Shown here piece after piece: positions 7,826 to 17,040 of a stretch of DNA of 64,000 nt. Every line of letters begins with the position of its first letter. Within the stretch, counting starts at the first letter, position 1. The notes beneath the pieces were generated by a model, which worked only from the letters and a program-made list of their open reading frames with translations, was not told the origin of the DNA and did not search any database. Where the stretch lies: contig JAFUPY010000097.1 in NCBI GenBank assembly GCA_017472565.1, forward strand, positions 1 to 64,000, in the 5' to 3' direction. Position numbers and translations under genes: made by a program. The stretch is from Eubacterium sp. Lineage in GTDB: Bacteria; Bacillota; Clostridia; Lachnospirales; Lachnospiraceae.

Positions 7826-8896
7826 ATGAGCAATCCTATTATTACACTTGAAGGTGTTGAAAAAGCTTTTGGTAAGAATCTCGTTGTAAAAAAGATGAAC
7901 CTTGAAATTGGGGAAGGTGAGTTTCTTACACTGCTTGGTCCTTCAGGATGTGGAAAGACAACAACGCTGCGTATGATCGCAGGCTTTGAGGACGCTACTA
8001 CAGGTGTTATCAAGGTTGAGGGTGAACATGTTGAGACAAAAGAGGCATATCAGCGTAATGTTAACACGGTATTCCAGAACTACGCATTGTTCCCACACAT
8101 GACGGTTTATCAGAACATCGCATATGGTCTGACAATCAAAAAAGTGCCAAAGGATGAGATCCATACAAGAGTTATGGAGATGCTTCGCATGGTTCAGCTG
8201 GAAGGTTTTGAACAGCGTAAGCCAGATGCGTTATCAGGTGGACAAAAACAGCGAGTTGCTATTGCAAGAGCACTTGTTAACAATCCAAAAGTATTACTTC
8301 TGGATGAGCCTCTGGGCGCACTTGACTTAAAGCTTCGTAAACAGATGCAGGTTGAGTTAAAACGTCTGCAGAAAAAACTGGGCATCACATTCATCTATGT
8401 AACACACGATCAGGAAGAAGCACTTACCATGAGTGACCGTATCGCAGTTATGCATGATGGTGTTATTGAACAGTTAGATGTTCCAAATGAAATTTATGAA
8501 CATCCAAAGACAAGATTCGTGGCAGGCTTCATCGGCGAATCCAACATCTTTGATGGCGTTTGTGAAAAAGTAGAAGGCGACATGATCACCATGAAGTCCA
8601 AAAACGGCATCATGACAGTAAAAGGGGAAGGCTTTGAAGTCGGAGAAGAAATGCACATCGCAGTTCGTCTTGAAAATGTAGAACATGCTTCCACTCCAGT
8701 GGATGGATTTGATCTTCCAGGTAAAGTAAAAGACTTTATTTACCAGGGCTCTGTGATCAAAACATCCGTAGATCTGGATGGCGGTCAGGAAGTGAACTAC
8801 ACCAGATTCGAACGTGTTTCTGAAGTAGAAGAAGGCGAACGCTTATATATTTACTGGAATCCAAGTAAAGCTGTTGCAATTAAAAAGAGTAACTAG
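7826..8896 (+). CDS. potA: ABC importer ATPase, PotA type
   Basis: The 356-aa ATPase has Walker A GPSGCGKT at residues 38-45, the signature LSGGQKQRVAIARAL, Walker B VLLLDEPLGALD, a switch His in YVTHDQEEA, and a C-terminal TOBE-type domain from about residue 235. By family it energises uptake of polyamines or similar solutes. It heads a tight operon: two permeases, a binding lipoprotein, then fructoselysine genes with no terminator between. The true substrate may therefore be an Amadori compound rather than a polyamine (inference). AGAAGGGG lies 9 nt before ATG. Confidence 0.9.
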   Translation: MSNPIITLEGVEKAFGKNLVVKKMNLEIGEGEFLTLLGPSGCGKTTTLRMIAGFEDATTGVIKVEGEHVETKEAYQRNVNTVFQNYALFPHMTVYQNIAYGLTIKKVPKDEIHTRVMEMLRMVQLEGFEQRKPDALSGGQKQRVAIARALVNNPKVLLLDEPLGALDLKLRKQMQVELKRLQKKLGITFIYVTHDQEEALTMSDRIAVMHDGVIEQLDVPNEIYEHPKTRFVAGFIGESNIFDGVCEKVEGDMITMKSKNGIMTVKGEGFEVGEEMHIAVRLENVEHASTPVDGFDLPGKVKDFIYQGSVIKTSVDLDGGQEVNYTRFERVSEVEEGERLYIYWNPSKAVAIKKSN

Positions 8897-8907
8897 GGGG
8901 CGTCATA

Positions 8908-9807
8908 ATGAGTAAAAAGACAGCAGAACAGGCGCCTGGTGCTCCTGTTAAAAAGAAGAAAAAGAACGCGTTACCGGCAATTGCAACTGCAGGTCCGGTA
9001 TCCGCATGGATGATTCTTTTTGTAACGATTCCGATGATTTACGTTATCTTCATCAGTTTTATGTCCCGTGACATGTTCGGTAACGTAGTCAATGAAGCTA
9101 CCATAGAAAGTTATGCATCCATTTTAACACCAGCCTACTTCAAGGTTATTTTACAGTCCTTAAAGATTGCTGGTATTACCACAGGTCTTTGCCTGCTGAT
9201 CGGATATCCACTGGCTTACTTTATTGCACGTAAACCAAAGGATGTGGCAGCAAGACTGATTACCTTATTAATGATTCCATTCTGGACCAGTTCTCTGATG
9301 AGACTGAACAGCTGGTTGACCTTGTTCCGTGAAAACGGCCCTGTGAACAATTTCCTGATGGCGGTAGGTATCGTAGATGAACCGGTAACCTTCATCTATA
9401 CCACAGGTCTGGTAATGCTGGGTCTTTTGACCAACATGTTACCATTTGCCGTTTTACCTTTATACAGTACCATTGAAAAGCTTGACAAGTCTCTCCTTGA
9501 GGCTTCCAGCGATCTGGGTGCTGACAAAAGAACAACGTTCCTTAGAATTACATTACCGATTACATTCCCAGGTCTGTTCTCAGCGATCATCCTGGTATTC
9601 ATTCCATCCCTTGGTATCTATACCGTAACAGATATCCTGGGCGGCGGTAAGGTTCTCTTCATTGGTAATATTATCAAGAACCAGTTCGGTATCGTACGTA
9701 ACTGGCCACTGGGTGCAGCATTATCCGTATTGCTGATGCTGATCACCTTACTCTTAATATTCATCTATACGCGATTTGCGAAGATGGAAGATATGGAGGT
9801 GGTGTAA
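8908..9807 (+). CDS. potB: ABC importer permease, PotB type
   Basis: This 299-aa membrane protein has six predicted helices after a basic N-terminal tail (VKKKKKNA). The EAA loop that docks to the ATPase reads LLEASSDLGADKRTTFLRIT followed by LPITFPG. It is the first of two permease subunits, starts 11 bp after the ATPase behind GGGGGCG, and its stop codon abuts the next start. Confidence 0.9.
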   Translation: MSKKTAEQAPGAPVKKKKKNALPAIATAGPVSAWMILFVTIPMIYVIFISFMSRDMFGNVVNEATIESYASILTPAYFKVILQSLKIAGITTGLCLLIGYPLAYFIARKPKDVAARLITLLMIPFWTSSLMRLNSWLTLFRENGPVNNFLMAVGIVDEPVTFIYTTGLVMLGLLTNMLPFAVLPLYSTIEKLDKSLLEASSDLGADKRTTFLRITLPITFPGLFSAIILVFIPSLGIYTVTDILGGGKVLFIGNIIKNQFGIVRNWPLGAALSVLLMLITLLLIFIYTRFAKMEDMEVV

Positions 9808-10629
9808 ATGGCAGCATTATCCAGAAAAGAAAAGCAGGAAAGACGTTTCAGACGTTTCAGCAATGTTTACATATTTATTGTATACGCACTCCTTTACCTT
9901 CCGGTAGCAATGATCATGGTCTACTCCTTCAATGACCAGAAGAACAACTACTACTGGGCTGGTTTTACCACCAAATGGTACGCACAGATGCTGCAGAACG
10001 GCGATTTGATCGACAGTTTGATCTACACATTGATCATTGCTGTTTTAAGTACACTGATCTCTGTTGTTATCGGTACTATCGGTGCCATTGGTCTGAAAAA
10101 GTTTGAATTTAAGTTCAAAAAAGTGATTAACAATATTCTGTACATTCCGATTATCGTTCCTGAAATCGTAATGGCAGTAGCAATCCTGATCATCTTTATG
10201 AAGATCGGCGTTTCCTTAGGTTTGGGGGCAATACTGATTGGTCACTGTACCTTCTGTATCCCATACGTAGTAGTAACCATCAAGGGGCGAATCAGTGGTG
10301 ATAACGATACACTCCAGGAAGCATCCATGGACTTAGGTGCCAACCGTATCCAGACATTCTTCCGTGTAACCTTACCTACCATTTTCCCTGGTGTAATGAG
10401 TGCAGCGTTCCTGTCCTTTACATTGTCCTTTGATGACGTTATTATGTCCAACATGCTGGCAGGTGCAAGACACAGCACATTACCGGTACTGATTTTATCA
10501 AAGTCGAGAACAGGTATCTCACCAGATGTTAACGCTTTGATGACAATCGTGATTCTAATCATCGTAGCTGCGGTGGTTTTGAATATTTTAAAACAAAACA
10601 GAAGCGCAAAAAAGAAAGCGCAAGATTAA
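9808..10629 (+). CDS. potC: ABC importer permease, PotC type
   Basis: The 273-aa second permease subunit has six helices and an EAA loop LQEASMDLGANRIQTFFRVT then LPTIFPG. ATG 9808 directly follows the potB stop codon, with the GGAGGTGG ribosome site inside potB, so translation is coupled. It pairs with PotB to form the membrane channel. Confidence 0.9.
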   Translation: MAALSRKEKQERRFRRFSNVYIFIVYALLYLPVAMIMVYSFNDQKNNYYWAGFTTKWYAQMLQNGDLIDSLIYTLIIAVLSTLISVVIGTIGAIGLKKFEFKFKKVINNILYIPIIVPEIVMAVAILIIFMKIGVSLGLGAILIGHCTFCIPYVVVTIKGRISGDNDTLQEASMDLGANRIQTFFRVTLPTIFPGVMSAAFLSFTLSFDDVIMSNMLAGARHSTLPVLILSKSRTGISPDVNALMTIVILIIVAAVVLNILKQNRSAKKKAQD

Positions 10630-10641
10630 GGAGGATTTACT

Positions 10642-11706
10642 ATGAAAAAATTAGTAGCACTGTTACTCGCAGGCGCGCTTTGCCTTGGCTTAGCAGCATG
10701 TGGTAGCGATCCAGCTCCTGCAGGATCTGCAGGCGGCGAACAGGGCGGCACAGCTAGTGCTGAACTGAACATTTACATGTGGGAAGATTACATCTCTGAC
10801 GAACTTGTTTCCACATTCGAAGCAGACAACAACTGTACAGTAAACATTTCCTACATGTCTGACAATGCTGACCCTATCAACAAATTATCAGCAGGCGCAG
10901 GTGACGAATACGATCTGATCATGACATGTGACGCTTACATGGAATCATTGATCAATGCAGGTTACATTGAACAGATCAATACAGCGAACATTCCTAACAC
11001 AGCTAACTTAAACGAAGGCTACTGGGTAGCAAAAGATTACTGTGTACCATACCTTGGCAACTACATCTACATCGTAGTTAACACAGAAACATGCCCAATC
11101 GAAATCACATCCTACAACGACCTGATCGACCCAGCATTAAAGGGTGAAATCGGTTCTGTAGACGGTGCTAGAAACTTATTCCCAATCGCTTTAGTAGCAT
11201 TAGGATATGACCCTAACTCCACAAGCGAAACAGAATTAGCAGAAGCATATGAATGGTTAACAAAATATCATGAAAACGTATTCGCATATGGCAACGTAGA
11301 TGCTAACCTTGTATCTGGTGATGTTTCCGTTGGCTTCATGTATGATGGTAACGCTGCATGGGCTATGGATGAAACAGGTGAAGGCGTTCTGAAAGTAGCT
11401 GACTTCACAGAAGATCCTGTTCAGTTAGGTTGGGACTTATTCGTTATTCCTAAGGGAGCAAAACACATTGACTTAGCAGAAAAATTCTTAAACTACATGC
11501 TTGACGCAGAAGTAATGGCTAAGAACTTAGAATCTTATCCATATACATGTCCAAACGATGCAGCAGTAGCAGCAGCTTCTGAAGAATATCAGAACCATCC
11601 ATGTAGAACATTCGACTACAAAGCAAATGTATTCTTCCAGGAAGACGTTGGCGAAGCTATGCAGATTTATGACAACTACTACAACCAGTTAAAAGTTGGT
11701 CAGTAA
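10642..11706 (+). CDS. potD: Substrate-binding lipoprotein, PotD type
   Basis: The 354-aa protein has a lipoprotein signal ending in the lipobox LGLAAC (Cys20), a short Gly/Ala linker, then a PotD/PotF-like fold (LNIYMWEDYISDELVSTFEA, NKLSAGAGDEYDLIMT, VGFMYDGNAAWAMDE). It is anchored outside the membrane and delivers substrate to PotBC. Codon use is strongly biased (GCA, ACA, AAC), suggesting high expression, as usual for binding proteins. It is followed after 37 bp by frlB without any terminator, the main reason to suspect fructoselysine or a related compound as ligand. Confidence 0.88.
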   Translation: MKKLVALLLAGALCLGLAACGSDPAPAGSAGGEQGGTASAELNIYMWEDYISDELVSTFEADNNCTVNISYMSDNADPINKLSAGAGDEYDLIMTCDAYMESLINAGYIEQINTANIPNTANLNEGYWVAKDYCVPYLGNYIYIVVNTETCPIEITSYNDLIDPALKGEIGSVDGARNLFPIALVALGYDPNSTSETELAEAYEWLTKYHENVFAYGNVDANLVSGDVSVGFMYDGNAAWAMDETGEGVLKVADFTEDPVQLGWDLFVIPKGAKHIDLAEKFLNYMLDAEVMAKNLESYPYTCPNDAAVAAASEEYQNHPCRTFDYKANVFFQEDVGEAMQIYDNYYNQLKVGQ

Positions 11707-11743
11707 AATTAGTGATTGTTAATTTTTTGGAGAAGGATTAATT

Positions 11744-12739
11744 ATGTTAAAATTTGATGAACAGAAACAGATTGACAGCGTAAATGGTGCCCTTGCACTT
11801 CGCGGTGAGATCGAATCTATCATTGACAAAATTGTAGCAGATGGTTACAAAAACATTTGCTGGTTAGGAATCGGCGGAACATGGGCATCTTCCCTTCAGG
11901 CAGAAGTTCATATGAAAGAGTTCTCCGCAATTGATTTCTTCGTAGAAAATGCAGCGGAATACAACATGACAGGCAATAAACGTATTGGCGAAGGCACAAT
12001 CGTTATTATCTCTTCCGTATCCGGAACAACTGTTGAAGTTGTAGAATCTGTGAAAAAAGTACATGAAGCTGGTGCAAAAGTATTTGGTTTCATCGACAAG
12101 CTTGGTACTCCATTAGCAGAAATGGTTGATTACATCATCACATATCCGGCAAATGAACAGTTGAAGTTCTTTATGGTTGCTGACTACTTCATGAAACTGA
12201 ACGGCGAATTTCCACAGTATGACGATGTGTATGCACAGTTCGACGCGCACCTTGCAAAAGGTCTCGTAGAAGTAGAAAAAGCTGCGGATGCATTTGGTAA
12301 AGCATATGCAGAAGAACATTGTGAAGATGAACTTCACTACTTTATCGGCGCAGGTAATCAGTATGGTGCAACATACTCCTACGCTATGTGCTACTGGGAA
12401 GAACAGCATTGGATTCGTACCAAATCAATCCACAGCACAGAGTTTTTCCACGGTATGTTAGAAGTAGTTGACAAGTACACACCAGTTACTGTGTATATTG
12501 GTGAAGATTCACAGAGAGCAGCAAGCGAAAGAGTTGCAAGATTCTTACCAAAGGTTTGCGGCAACTACACAATCATTGATACAAAAGACTATCCAATGGA
12601 AGGTATCAGCGAAGAATACCGCGGCTATATCAGTCACCTGATCATGCATGCAGTAAACAATCGTATTGATGCTCATATCGAAGCAATCAATCACCATCCA
12701 ATGGAAATCAGAAGATACTACAGACAGTTCGATTACTAA
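11744..12739 (+). CDS. frlB: Fructoselysine-6-phosphate deglycase-like SIS protein
   Basis: The 331-aa protein has two SIS domains (WLGIGGTWASSLQAE; IISSVSGTTVEVVE) and the family segment HSTEFFHGMLEVVDKYTP, aligning with ESGEFRHGPLEIVE of E. coli FrlB, which holds the catalytic Glu. It ends RRYYRQFDY, like RRYYGGLVEY of FrlB. The enzyme splits fructoselysine 6-phosphate into lysine and glucose 6-phosphate. GGAGAAGGA precedes ATG. It sits between a PotABCD-type importer and frlC/frlD. Related SIS deglycases act on other Amadori products, so the exact amine is not certain. Confidence 0.8.
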   Translation: MLKFDEQKQIDSVNGALALRGEIESIIDKIVADGYKNICWLGIGGTWASSLQAEVHMKEFSAIDFFVENAAEYNMTGNKRIGEGTIVIISSVSGTTVEVVESVKKVHEAGAKVFGFIDKLGTPLAEMVDYIITYPANEQLKFFMVADYFMKLNGEFPQYDDVYAQFDAHLAKGLVEVEKAADAFGKAYAEEHCEDELHYFIGAGNQYGATYSYAMCYWEEQHWIRTKSIHSTEFFHGMLEVVDKYTPVTVYIGEDSQRAASERVARFLPKVCGNYTIIDTKDYPMEGISEEYRGYISHLIMHAVNNRIDAHIEAINHHPMEIRRYYRQFDY

Positions 12740-12773
12740 GTCGAAGCTGAAATAACAACCATCTTTTGATACA

Positions 12774-12805
12774 AAGGCTGCTGTGAAGTAATTTGCAGCA
12801 GCCTT
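12774..12805 (+). terminator. Hairpin 1 between frlB and frlC (terminator-like)
   Basis: AAGGCTGCTG pairs perfectly with CAGCAGCCTT (10 bp) around a 12-nt loop, followed by AATTTTAG rather than a clean U run. Its 3' arm overlaps the 5' arm of hairpin 2, so both cannot form fully on the same RNA. Confidence 0.6.
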
Positions 12806-12847
12806 AATTTTAGCTTAGGAGCTTATCCTGAACTAAAATTAAGGCTG
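12799..12847 (+). promoter_or_regulatory. Hairpin 2, alternative to hairpin 1
   Basis: CAGCCTTAATTTTAG (12799-12813) and CTAAAATTAAGGCTG (12833-12847) are perfect 15-bp complements around a 19-nt loop. Bases 12799-12805 belong to both hairpins. The arrangement resembles a terminator/antiterminator pair and could set the ratio of frlB to frlC-frlD. Confidence 0.55.
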
Positions 12848-12898
12848 TGGGCGAAGAGTTTGGACCAGTTTTGCTTGGATGAAGAGGAAGGAGAACTT

Positions 12899-13720
12899 AT
12901 GAAATTTGGGCTTTTTACCAGCGGATATCAGCGCAGTCCATTGGAACAGGCCTTTGAGGACGCCTGTCGATTTGGCTATGACTATATCGAACTTTGGGGT
13001 GGATTTCCACATGCTTATGTGGAAGATTTAAAAAGGAATACAACTGCACAGATCTGCGCGTTCGCAGAGAAATATAATATGCCGGTGTCCTGTTTTACGC
13101 CGGAGCACAATGGCTATCCCTACAATTACATGATGGGAGATGAGAACCAGTGGGAGCGCAGTATGCGGTATCTGGAGGATGCCATTGCGCTGACCGGGCA
13201 GATGGGAGCACCATATATGCTGTTTTCCGCAGGGCATGCAGGATATGAGACATCGGAAGCAGCGATTTTTGGACGTCTGGTAAAGAGCATAGAGCGTCTG
13301 GTGAAGCGGGCAGAGCAGGAAACGGTTACGCTTGTGTTGGAACCGCTGACGGTATATGAAAGCAATGTGATCACCAGTGCCAGAGACTTAGAACGTGCTC
13401 TTGATGCAGTGCCGTCCGAGCATTTGGTAGGTATGGTGGATCTTGCAGTGCCGTTTACCACGGGAGAGCCGGCGGCAGAGTATGTGCGCAGACTGGGCAA
13501 ACGCTTCGGGTATCTACATGTGATCGATAACGATGGTGTCAGCGACAGCCATATTTTGCCAGGGGATGGTAATATACCATTAGGGCCTGTATTAAAGGAG
13601 ATTCAGGCGGCGGGCTATGATGGAATGGCTACCATTGAACTGGTGACAGGTTATCTGAAAGAACCATCTGTATATGCAGGACTTGCAATCAGCCGTATCC
13701 GTGAGATGATAGGGGATTAG
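12899..13720 (+). CDS. frlC: Fructoselysine/psicoselysine 3-epimerase-like sugar isomerase
   Basis: This 273-aa AP-endonuclease-type TIM barrel has the metal-ligand pattern of FrlC and related epimerases: Glu in LVLEPLTVYESN, Asp in VGMVDLAVPF, His in YLHVIDND and Glu in MATIELVTG. FrlC interconverts psicoselysine and fructoselysine, widening the range of Amadori products used. I chose ATG 12899 behind AAGGAG; an earlier in-frame start at 12860 lacks a ribosome site. It stands between frlB and the frlD kinase, supporting the assignment. Confidence 0.8.
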   Translation: MKFGLFTSGYQRSPLEQAFEDACRFGYDYIELWGGFPHAYVEDLKRNTTAQICAFAEKYNMPVSCFTPEHNGYPYNYMMGDENQWERSMRYLEDAIALTGQMGAPYMLFSAGHAGYETSEAAIFGRLVKSIERLVKRAEQETVTLVLEPLTVYESNVITSARDLERALDAVPSEHLVGMVDLAVPFTTGEPAAEYVRRLGKRFGYLHVIDNDGVSDSHILPGDGNIPLGPVLKEIQAAGYDGMATIELVTGYLKEPSVYAGLAISRIREMIGD

Positions 13721-13794
13721 AGAACTGCAAGAGAAAACAATAAATGGGATTTCGTTTAAAAATAGAGTATTGGGATATTGAAGGAGAAAAAACG

Positions 13795-14591
13795 ATGGAA
13801 AAGAAAATTAGAATTGCAACGGTTGGGGACAATTGCATGGACGTATATGACAAGGATGGCAAGGTATTTCCAGGGGGCAATCCAATCAACGTTGCAGTAT
13901 ATGTAAAGCGTCTTGGGGGCGACTCCTGTTATGTGGGTGCGGTTGGCACTGACCCATACGGACAGCAGATGATCGATGCCATCAAAGGAAAAGATGTGGA
14001 TGTTTCCCACATCAAAGTCTTAGAAGGCAATACGGCGGTAACCCATGTGGAAATCATCAACGGTGACAGAGTGTTTGGTGATTATGAAGAAGGCGTTATG
14101 GCTGATTTTAAAATTGATGAAGAAGATATCGAATTTTTATGTGGATACGATCTGGTGGTTTCCGGTATTTGGGGCATGGTGGAAAAAGAACTGCCGCAGA
14201 TCAGGGCAAAGGGCATTCCGGTTGCCTTTGACTTTGCCACAGAAAAAGATCATCCGGTCATTGACATTGCCATTCCATATGTGGACTATGCCTTTTTGCG
14301 GACGATGCAGCATCGGAAGAAGAAATCAAAGAATTTATGAAGAAAATGCATGCCCGTGGACCAAAGGTAGTGACGGTGACCCGAGGTGGAGAAGGCAGTA
14401 TTGCTTACGATGGCGAAAACTTCTATAAATTTGGCATTGTTCCATGCGAAGTGGTAGATACCATGGGGGCTGGGGACAGTTTTATCGCAGGCTTTTTATA
14501 TTCTATCTGTGCAGGAAAGACCATTCCGGAAGCAATGGCAGATGGCGCAGCAAACAGCAGCGTAACAATCGCATATTCCGGAGCATGGTAA
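13795..14591 (+). pseudogene. frlD: Fructoselysine 6-kinase, PfkB family, broken by a 1-nt frameshift
   Basis: The first frame (13795-14340) gives the kinase N-terminus (IRIATVGDNCMDVY, GGNPINVAVYVKRLGG) up to YVDYAFLR, then runs into TGA at 14338. The second frame continues the protein from 14295 (FADDAASEEEIKEF) to the stop at 14591, including catalytic DTMGAGDSFIAGFL. The join is a run of five T at 14293-14297; a sixth T would give AFFADDAASEEE and an intact ~265-aa FrlD-length protein. The enzyme would phosphorylate fructoselysine for FrlB. Either it is a real inactivating deletion or a homopolymer error. AAGGAG precedes ATG 13795. Confidence 0.85.
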
Positions 14592-14690
14592 AAAATGAGC
14601 CAGAATTCGCCATACCCTTTGTAACCAGAGAAAAAATGCGTTATAATGAGTCCTGATTGGCAAATAGATTGAAAGCAGAGGATGAGAATT

Positions 14691-15281
14691 ATGGGAATTG
14701 GTGAAACTCTTGTTCATATGATGAATTTACGAAAAAAAGAAGTAATTGTTCAGAACGAACCGATGAATCGAAAGTGTCCGACTTGTGGCAGCAAGATGCT
14801 GCAGGGACGTATGACCATTGATGAGAGGGGCAACAAGAATCTGGGGCTGATTTATTGCCCGGAGGATGTTGGAATGTTGGAAGATGGTGCCCAGGCGGTA
14901 AAACACGAGTCAACTTACTATGATCCTGCATTTTACTGTGAAACATGCGAAAAGGCACTGGGCGAATTTTCTCTGCGCATGGAATGGGGCGATCTTCCAA
15001 AGTGTTTGCGGACGGAACGAAAAGTATCCGGTCAGCACTGCCCATACTGCAGTAAGCCAATGGAGGAAGGCAACTTCTTCGTGGTATTTCGCGATAATTA
15101 TGGAATGAACTGGTATGATGAATCTGTGTTTGAAAATACTTACACAGCGCCATTGCGAAAGCGTTCTTTTAGTTTGCGAAGAAATAATAATTTTCCAAAC
15201 GCACATGTTTGTAAAAAATGCAAGAAGATTTTCGGTACTTTTTTGCTGCTGAAGGATTACAGAAAAAATAAAGGTAAATAA
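14691..15281 (+). CDS. Zinc-ribbon protein of unknown function
   Basis: The 196-aa protein is rich in paired cysteines: CPTC, CETC, CPYC and CKKC, plus an isolated YCPED, laid out as two or three zinc ribbons. The ribbons are separated by short charged stretches. It is soluble, with no catalytic motif I recognise. I favour ATG 14691, 8 nt after GAGGATGAG, over ATG 14682. Its stop overlaps the start of the following MATE gene by one base, so the two are translationally coupled; a role linked to that transporter is possible but unproven. Confidence 0.7.
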   Translation: MGIGETLVHMMNLRKKEVIVQNEPMNRKCPTCGSKMLQGRMTIDERGNKNLGLIYCPEDVGMLEDGAQAVKHESTYYDPAFYCETCEKALGEFSLRMEWGDLPKCLRTERKVSGQHCPYCSKPMEEGNFFVVFRDNYGMNWYDESVFENTYTAPLRKRSFSLRRNNNFPNAHVCKKCKKIFGTFLLLKDYRKNKGK

Positions 15282-16639
15282 TGGAACAAACAATTCAAGG
15301 AAGCCTGACGAGAGGACCGATCTTTAAAGTTTTGATGAAACTGGCCCTCCCGATCATGGCTTCTGCATTTTTAGCAACTGCATATAGTATTGTGGATATG
15401 TTCTGGATTGGAAAGCTGGGATCCTCTGCCGTGGCAGGTGTGGGGATTGGCGGACAGTTCATCTGGCTGTCCCAGGGCATTGCAACACTGGCTAAAATGG
15501 GTGGACAGATTCATGTGGGTCAGGCGCTCGGTCGAGGCGACAGAGAGGAAGCGAAGCGTTACAGTGGGGCAGCGATACAGATGATCCTTCTGTTTGGTAT
15601 TGCCTTTGGACTGGTATTTGTACTGTTTACCAATCCACTGGTATCCCTGTTTCATCTGACAGACAGCGATACCATTGCATACGCTGTGCGTTATTCCAGG
15701 ATTGTCTGTGGCCTGGTCATTTTTTCTTTTGTAAATACGGTGTTGACTGGCTTATACACTGCCCAGGGCAATTCCCAGACCCCACTAAAGGCCAATGTTA
15801 CAGGTCTGTTGCTCAATATCGTGCTGGATCCTCTGTTGATTTTCGGCTGGGGGCCATTTCCGGAGTGGGGGGTTATTGGTGCCGCTGTTGCAACGGTGTT
15901 TGCCCAGATTGTAGCAATGGCTGTTATGGTTGCCAGTGTTTCTTCTAAGAAAAATGCAGACAATATTTTAAAAGAAGTAAATATATTATGTAAACCAAAT
16001 GGAAAATATACGAAAAATGTACTGAAGATGGGTTGGCCAAATGCGCTGCAGAGCATTTTCTTCTGTGTAATTTCCATGGTGCTGACCCGCATTATTGCAG
16101 GCTTCGGAGATGCGGCAGTTGCCACACAGCGAGTGGGGGATCAGCTGGAGACACTGACCTGGAATGCGGCAGATGGCTTTGCTGGTGCCATCAATGCTTT
16201 TGTGGCACAAAACTTTGGCGCATTAAAGCTGGATCGTGTCCGCAAGGGCTATCGGGTAGCGTTTCTTTCGGTTGCTATTTGGGGCTTGTTTATCACCATT
16301 ATCTTTTTGGTATTTCCAGAACCAATTGTTCGCCTGTTTTTTTACGAGGAAGAGGTTGTCCCGGTGGCTGTCAGCTATCTGGTGATCGTAGGCTTGAGCC
16401 AGGCATTCATGTGTATTGAACTGATGGCGGTGGGGGCGATTTCCGGACTTGGAAGTACTAAGATCTGTAGTGGAATTTCCGTGTTCTTTACTGTGCTTCG
16501 AATCCCCATGGCGATGGTTTTGAGTCAGACCAGTCTGGGGCTGGATGGTGTATGGTGGACACTTACCATTACCACCGTGGCCAAAGGGGTATGTCTTCAC
16601 CTGGCATTTAAAAGACAGTGCAAGAGAAAAGAAAGATGA
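15281..16639 (+). CDS. MATE family efflux transporter (second copy)
   Basis: The 452-aa protein has 12 membrane segments and MATE features: GPIFKVLMKLALPIMASAFL, SIVDMFWIGKLGSSAVAG, GRGDREEAKRYSGAAIQM and the second-half AADGFAGAINAFVAQNFGA. It differs clearly from the MATE protein at 3503 and resembles the DinF/NorM-like clostridial branch. It starts inside the stop codon of the zinc-ribbon gene. Substrate unknown. Confidence 0.88.
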   Translation: MEQTIQGSLTRGPIFKVLMKLALPIMASAFLATAYSIVDMFWIGKLGSSAVAGVGIGGQFIWLSQGIATLAKMGGQIHVGQALGRGDREEAKRYSGAAIQMILLFGIAFGLVFVLFTNPLVSLFHLTDSDTIAYAVRYSRIVCGLVIFSFVNTVLTGLYTAQGNSQTPLKANVTGLLLNIVLDPLLIFGWGPFPEWGVIGAAVATVFAQIVAMAVMVASVSSKKNADNILKEVNILCKPNGKYTKNVLKMGWPNALQSIFFCVISMVLTRIIAGFGDAAVATQRVGDQLETLTWNAADGFAGAINAFVAQNFGALKLDRVRKGYRVAFLSVAIWGLFITIIFLVFPEPIVRLFFYEEEVVPVAVSYLVIVGLSQAFMCIELMAVGAISGLGSTKICSGISVFFTVLRIPMAMVLSQTSLGLDGVWWTLTITTVAKGVCLHLAFKRQCKRKER

Positions 16640-16698
16640 AAAAGATTCATGGGAAAAACAAGTATTTTCGCGATAAAAACGGGTATCCATTTGCGTAT

Positions 16699-16712
16699 GG
16701 CTGTGCTATAAT
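16699..16712 (+). promoter_or_regulatory. Extended -10 promoter before yhdT-panF
   Basis: TGCTATAATG provides a TGn-extended, consensus -10 box about 75 bp before yhdT. No good -35 is visible. Confidence 0.5.
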
Positions 16713-16785
16713 GTGACCCGTAAATTAAATACGCACACATAACTTGAGTAAAAGTTGAAGCGAACCAAACGTTAAGGAGGACGTC

Positions 16786-17040
16786 ATGAAACGAGAAGAC
16801 AAGTTTAAACAGATTGCCAAAGAGGCAAGAGCTGTTTTGTGGGCACTGCTTGCAATTATCATTTTCTGGATAATTGCTGGCCTGGGGATTAGTCGACTGA
16901 ACATCACAATCTTCCACACACCTTTGTGGGTCATCACCGGCTGCGTGGGCACATGGATTTTTTCCATTGTTATCGTAGTATTTTTGATGAAACGCATTTT
17001 CAAGGATTTCAGTTTGGAGGAGGACGATGGCGATGAGTAA
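16786..17040 (+). CDS. yhdT: YhdT-like small membrane protein (DUF997)
   Basis: This 84-aa protein has two membrane helices (AVLWALLAIIIFWIIAGLGI; VITGCVGTWIFSIVIVVFLM) and an acidic C-terminus, matching YhdT/DUF997. Homologues sit directly upstream of the pantothenate symporter gene panF in many bacteria, as here, where the two genes overlap by 14 bp. It is probably an accessory subunit of PanF. TAAGGAGG precedes ATG. Confidence 0.85.
   Translation: MKREDKFKQIAKEARAVLWALLAIIIFWIIAGLGISRLNITIFHTPLWVITGCVGTWIFSIVIVVFLMKRIFKDFSLEEDDGDE

Noticed and set aside
14285..14300. Programmed frameshift in frlD
   Set aside because: The run is only five T, no slippery heptamer suits a -1 shift and no stimulatory structure is evident; mutation or sequencing error is simpler.
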